Source: Brachycybe producta
Taxonomy: Eukaryota; Arthropoda; Diplopoda; Playtdesmida; Andrognathidae
Assembly (NCBI GenBank): GCA_036925085.1
Contig: JAUPFP010000001.1
Span: 18,053,842-18,117,841 of the forward strand
DNA length: 64,000 nt
Direction of reading: 5' to 3'
Shown one piece after another: positions 62,194 through 64,000 of the stretch (its first letter is position 1; every line of letters begins with the position of its first letter). The notes below the pieces were generated by a model. The model made no database searches and was not told the origin of the DNA. It was given only the letters and a program-made list of their open reading frames with translations. A program made the translations under genes and the position numbers.

Positions 62194-63469
62194 TGCAACA
62201 CGCCGAGATTCTATTTCCGGGTGGTCTTGTTGAATGGGGAATCTCAACCTACTGTAATATGCCTGGACCCAGTCCAGGGTTTTGTTTCGTTCGTTCTGCT
62301 TCTGATGTGGTGGCTGGTCCTGTACCAGCCGGTTGAGTTGAGATCATACGCCGCTCCGCACCTTCCAAGCTCGGGCTCTGCAACCTGCCGGGTGATCCAG
62401 GTCGACTCGATGACCTCTACCTCTACCTCTGGTTGGAGTTGGACTCCTCGGCAGGTTGTCTTTTGGGGTTCCGTTTGTACTGGACTCCGAGTTCCCACAA
62501 TTTAAAGAAACAATGATGATTTCACAATAAAAAGACTTTCCTCTTAACCAATTGGTTTATTGTAGATTATGCGATACATAGTCGAAATAAACGATTGCAT
62601 CTTAAACTTCAAATCAACGAAAAATCAACATGAATCAGCCCTGAGCTTGCCTTACGCAAGCACTTTTATGTTTTGGTCCTTGGGAGGGGCCACTCGATTC
62701 TAGGACCTGCCCATTGGTCTGATTGACCAATGGCCAGTCCTGCTCCCCAAATATCTCCTTATTTGGAAGCAAATTCTTACAAGAATTTGCATAATTCCAG
62801 AGAAATAATTCTGGAATTAACGGCCGTTTCTATCCGTGAGAAACTGTCTTTCGTCATCGTTAAAACTGTCAATTTTAATGTCTTCTTGAGACAGGTCATT
62901 TTTGGACACCACCGGGTGCCATCCAGCTGAAGAGGATCAAAGGGAGCGACCTCACTCACACATTCTGCAGCTGGCACATGTGTGGGTGGTGTCACACTAC
63001 ACTCACTCCATTCCGAAATAGTGTAAAATAGTGTATGCGAAGACGGAGAGAATGTAAAACGAACTTTAATAAACATATACAAGATATAAATGAAGATATG
63101 ACACTTATTTACAGTAAAGAACCTCAAAAGGCTTGACAGTTGTTCCTTTCCCTGAACATCAAAATGACGATGCATCCAGATTGATGATCAGCTGAGAAAG
63201 AACAGCTGGTATTTGAATTTACCTCTCAATTTGATAGCGATCGTCTACGCCCCTTTTGTGATGTATCGATCGCCTGATTGGCCAATTCAACTACCAGCCG
63301 TGAGAGATCAGCCATCATCAATCTGACCTCGTGAGACAGCTCTCAATTTGAAAGAGAAAGAGAGGAAAGAAGGGAGATCGATACGAGTATCGATCTCTAT
63401 ATATATATTATACAGCTTCAATAAGGATAACCCATAGCAAATATGACACCCAAAACATGGGGTGTCACA
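62194..63469 (-). repeat. E4 5' LTR, interrupted
   Basis: tgcaacacgccgagattcta to atggggtgtcaca. A 744-bp solo LTR plus a CTAC duplication sits at 62253. It has a single copy of the 29-bp unit that is repeated nine times in the other LTR. Confidence 0.85.
62253..62996. mobile_element. Solo LTR nested in E4 LTR
   Basis: 744 bp from TGTAATATGCCTGGACCC to GGGTGGTGTCACA with a CTAC duplication on both sides (62249-62252, 62997-63000). The outer LTR sequence resumes exactly at the second CTAC. It is a fourth LTR family; its ends and duplication length match E1-E3. Orientation unknown. Confidence 0.85.
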
Positions 63470-64000
63470 CAGTATATATGCAGGCTTATGTGTACAAAAC
63501 GATATAAATGTGTGTATTATACGAGCTTATATAATGTCCTAAGATGTGTATATAATTTAATATAAATACATGTTTTACAGTGTATTATCACACGCATATT
63601 CAGTATATAGTGTGTGTATATAAAACAATGTGTGTAACATAAATACATATACTTGTTGGCTCATTCTCTAATTGTTATCTTAGAAAGGCCAATTTATTTA
63701 ATTTCAGGTTCGGAAGATCAGTGACATTCTATTTGGCATCAATATATATGACCCGTACAATTAATAAATGAAAAATGAAATTTTATTTAGAGATAAACAT
63801 CAAGACAACCATTCAAAGAGATAAAACAATTAATAGTCGAAATAAGTTCTTACATGGTTTATCAAGGATGTTTTGTCATTCTCTTGTATGTTTGAAGCAA
63901 TTTTACAATCTTGTTAACTTTATATACAAAACTAGTCTTGTAAATTAAGTTTAACAAATGAACCATCTTTCTGATTACAAAAGTATTTAAATTAGTGCAC
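63470..64000. other. Unique AT-rich DNA, no gene
   Basis: Many atacata/tatgtgt words. A segment at 63684-63760 (gaaaggccaa..agatcagtga) resembles 52133-52200, so a dispersed repeat may be present. No supportable gene. Confidence 0.45.

Larger units (their letters stand above)
54551..63469 (-). mobile_element. LTR element E4 (Ty3/Gypsy type), decayed
   Basis: LTRs at 54551-55303 and 62194-63469; the latter is enlarged by a nested solo LTR. On the minus strand: primer-binding site, Q/P-rich gag N-terminus, capsid, zinc knuckle joined to the integrase C-terminal part, and an ORF3-like region with the LNNR-WQ domain. All frames are broken. The LTRs differ at many positions, so it is older than E1-E3. 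Flanking ctgt/cagt match at three of four bases. Confidence 0.85.

Noticed and set aside
63704..63765. Possible terminal exon after atttaatttcag (VRKISDILFGIN..)
   Set aside because: A similar sequence occurs at 52133-52200, so it is more likely a dispersed repeat; only 18 codons and no partner exon.

Overview
This is eukaryotic, almost certainly invertebrate-animal, genomic DNA. Genes carry canonical GT..AG introns, the unique background is AT-rich, and no operons or Shine-Dalgarno-led genes are seen. Nearly everything recognisable is transposable-element DNA: a CR1/L2-like LINE, Ty3/Gypsy-type LTR elements, DNA-transposon genes, MITEs and large foldbacks. The species cannot be named from sequence alone. 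Frequent AGGCCT-centred palindromes in the unique parts are reminiscent of marine invertebrates, but that is only an impression.

Layout. 1-3.4 kb: a two-gene DNA-transposon remnant on the minus strand (tnp2-like transposase plus a spliced DUF4806-type gene), with a solo LTR (1484-2269) inside the DUF4806-type gene. 3.9-5.4 kb: a minus-strand cluster of broken genes including a packaging-ATPase-like protein (Polinton/adintovirus-like). 6.0-7.3 kb: a spliced transposon-associated gene. 7.5-8.9 kb: a foldback and a ~195-bp tandem repeat. 8.9-12.9 kb and 26.02-26.17 kb: one LINE, split by LTR element E1 (12917-26023, minus). 26.2-30.8 kb: unique DNA with foldbacks, MITEs and one convincing host exon (29663-29807). 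30840-49095: element E2 (minus), which keeps gag-protease and a third ORF but has no reverse transcriptase or integrase. Element E3 (40640-48610, plus) is nested in E2's right LTR. 49.1-54.5 kb: unique DNA, a non-autonomous hAT and a 766-bp palindrome. 54551-63469: an older, decayed element E4 (minus), whose right LTR holds a solo LTR (62253-62996).

The main observation is that E1, E2, E3 and E4 all encode, downstream of integrase or in its place, a third coding region ending in the same domain. It has a gapless signature LNNR-x3-WQ-x9-Y-x-G-x3-[LM]-x-E, followed by a hydrophobic strand pair. In E1 and E3 it is fused to the end of Pol; in E2 and E4 it lies in a separate ORF whose N-terminal half is also conserved between those two. 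E2 lost its whole polymerase yet keeps this ORF open for 679 codons. I do not recognise the domain and propose it as an undescribed accessory protein of this retroelement lineage.

E1, E2 and E3 are very young (LTR pairs differ by about one substitution, plus one 3-bp indel in E1). E1, E2, E3 and the 62253 solo LTR have exact 4-bp target duplications. E1 has lost RNase H to a small deletion. E3 lacks its leader, gag and the protease active site. E2 presumably depended on enzymes supplied in trans.
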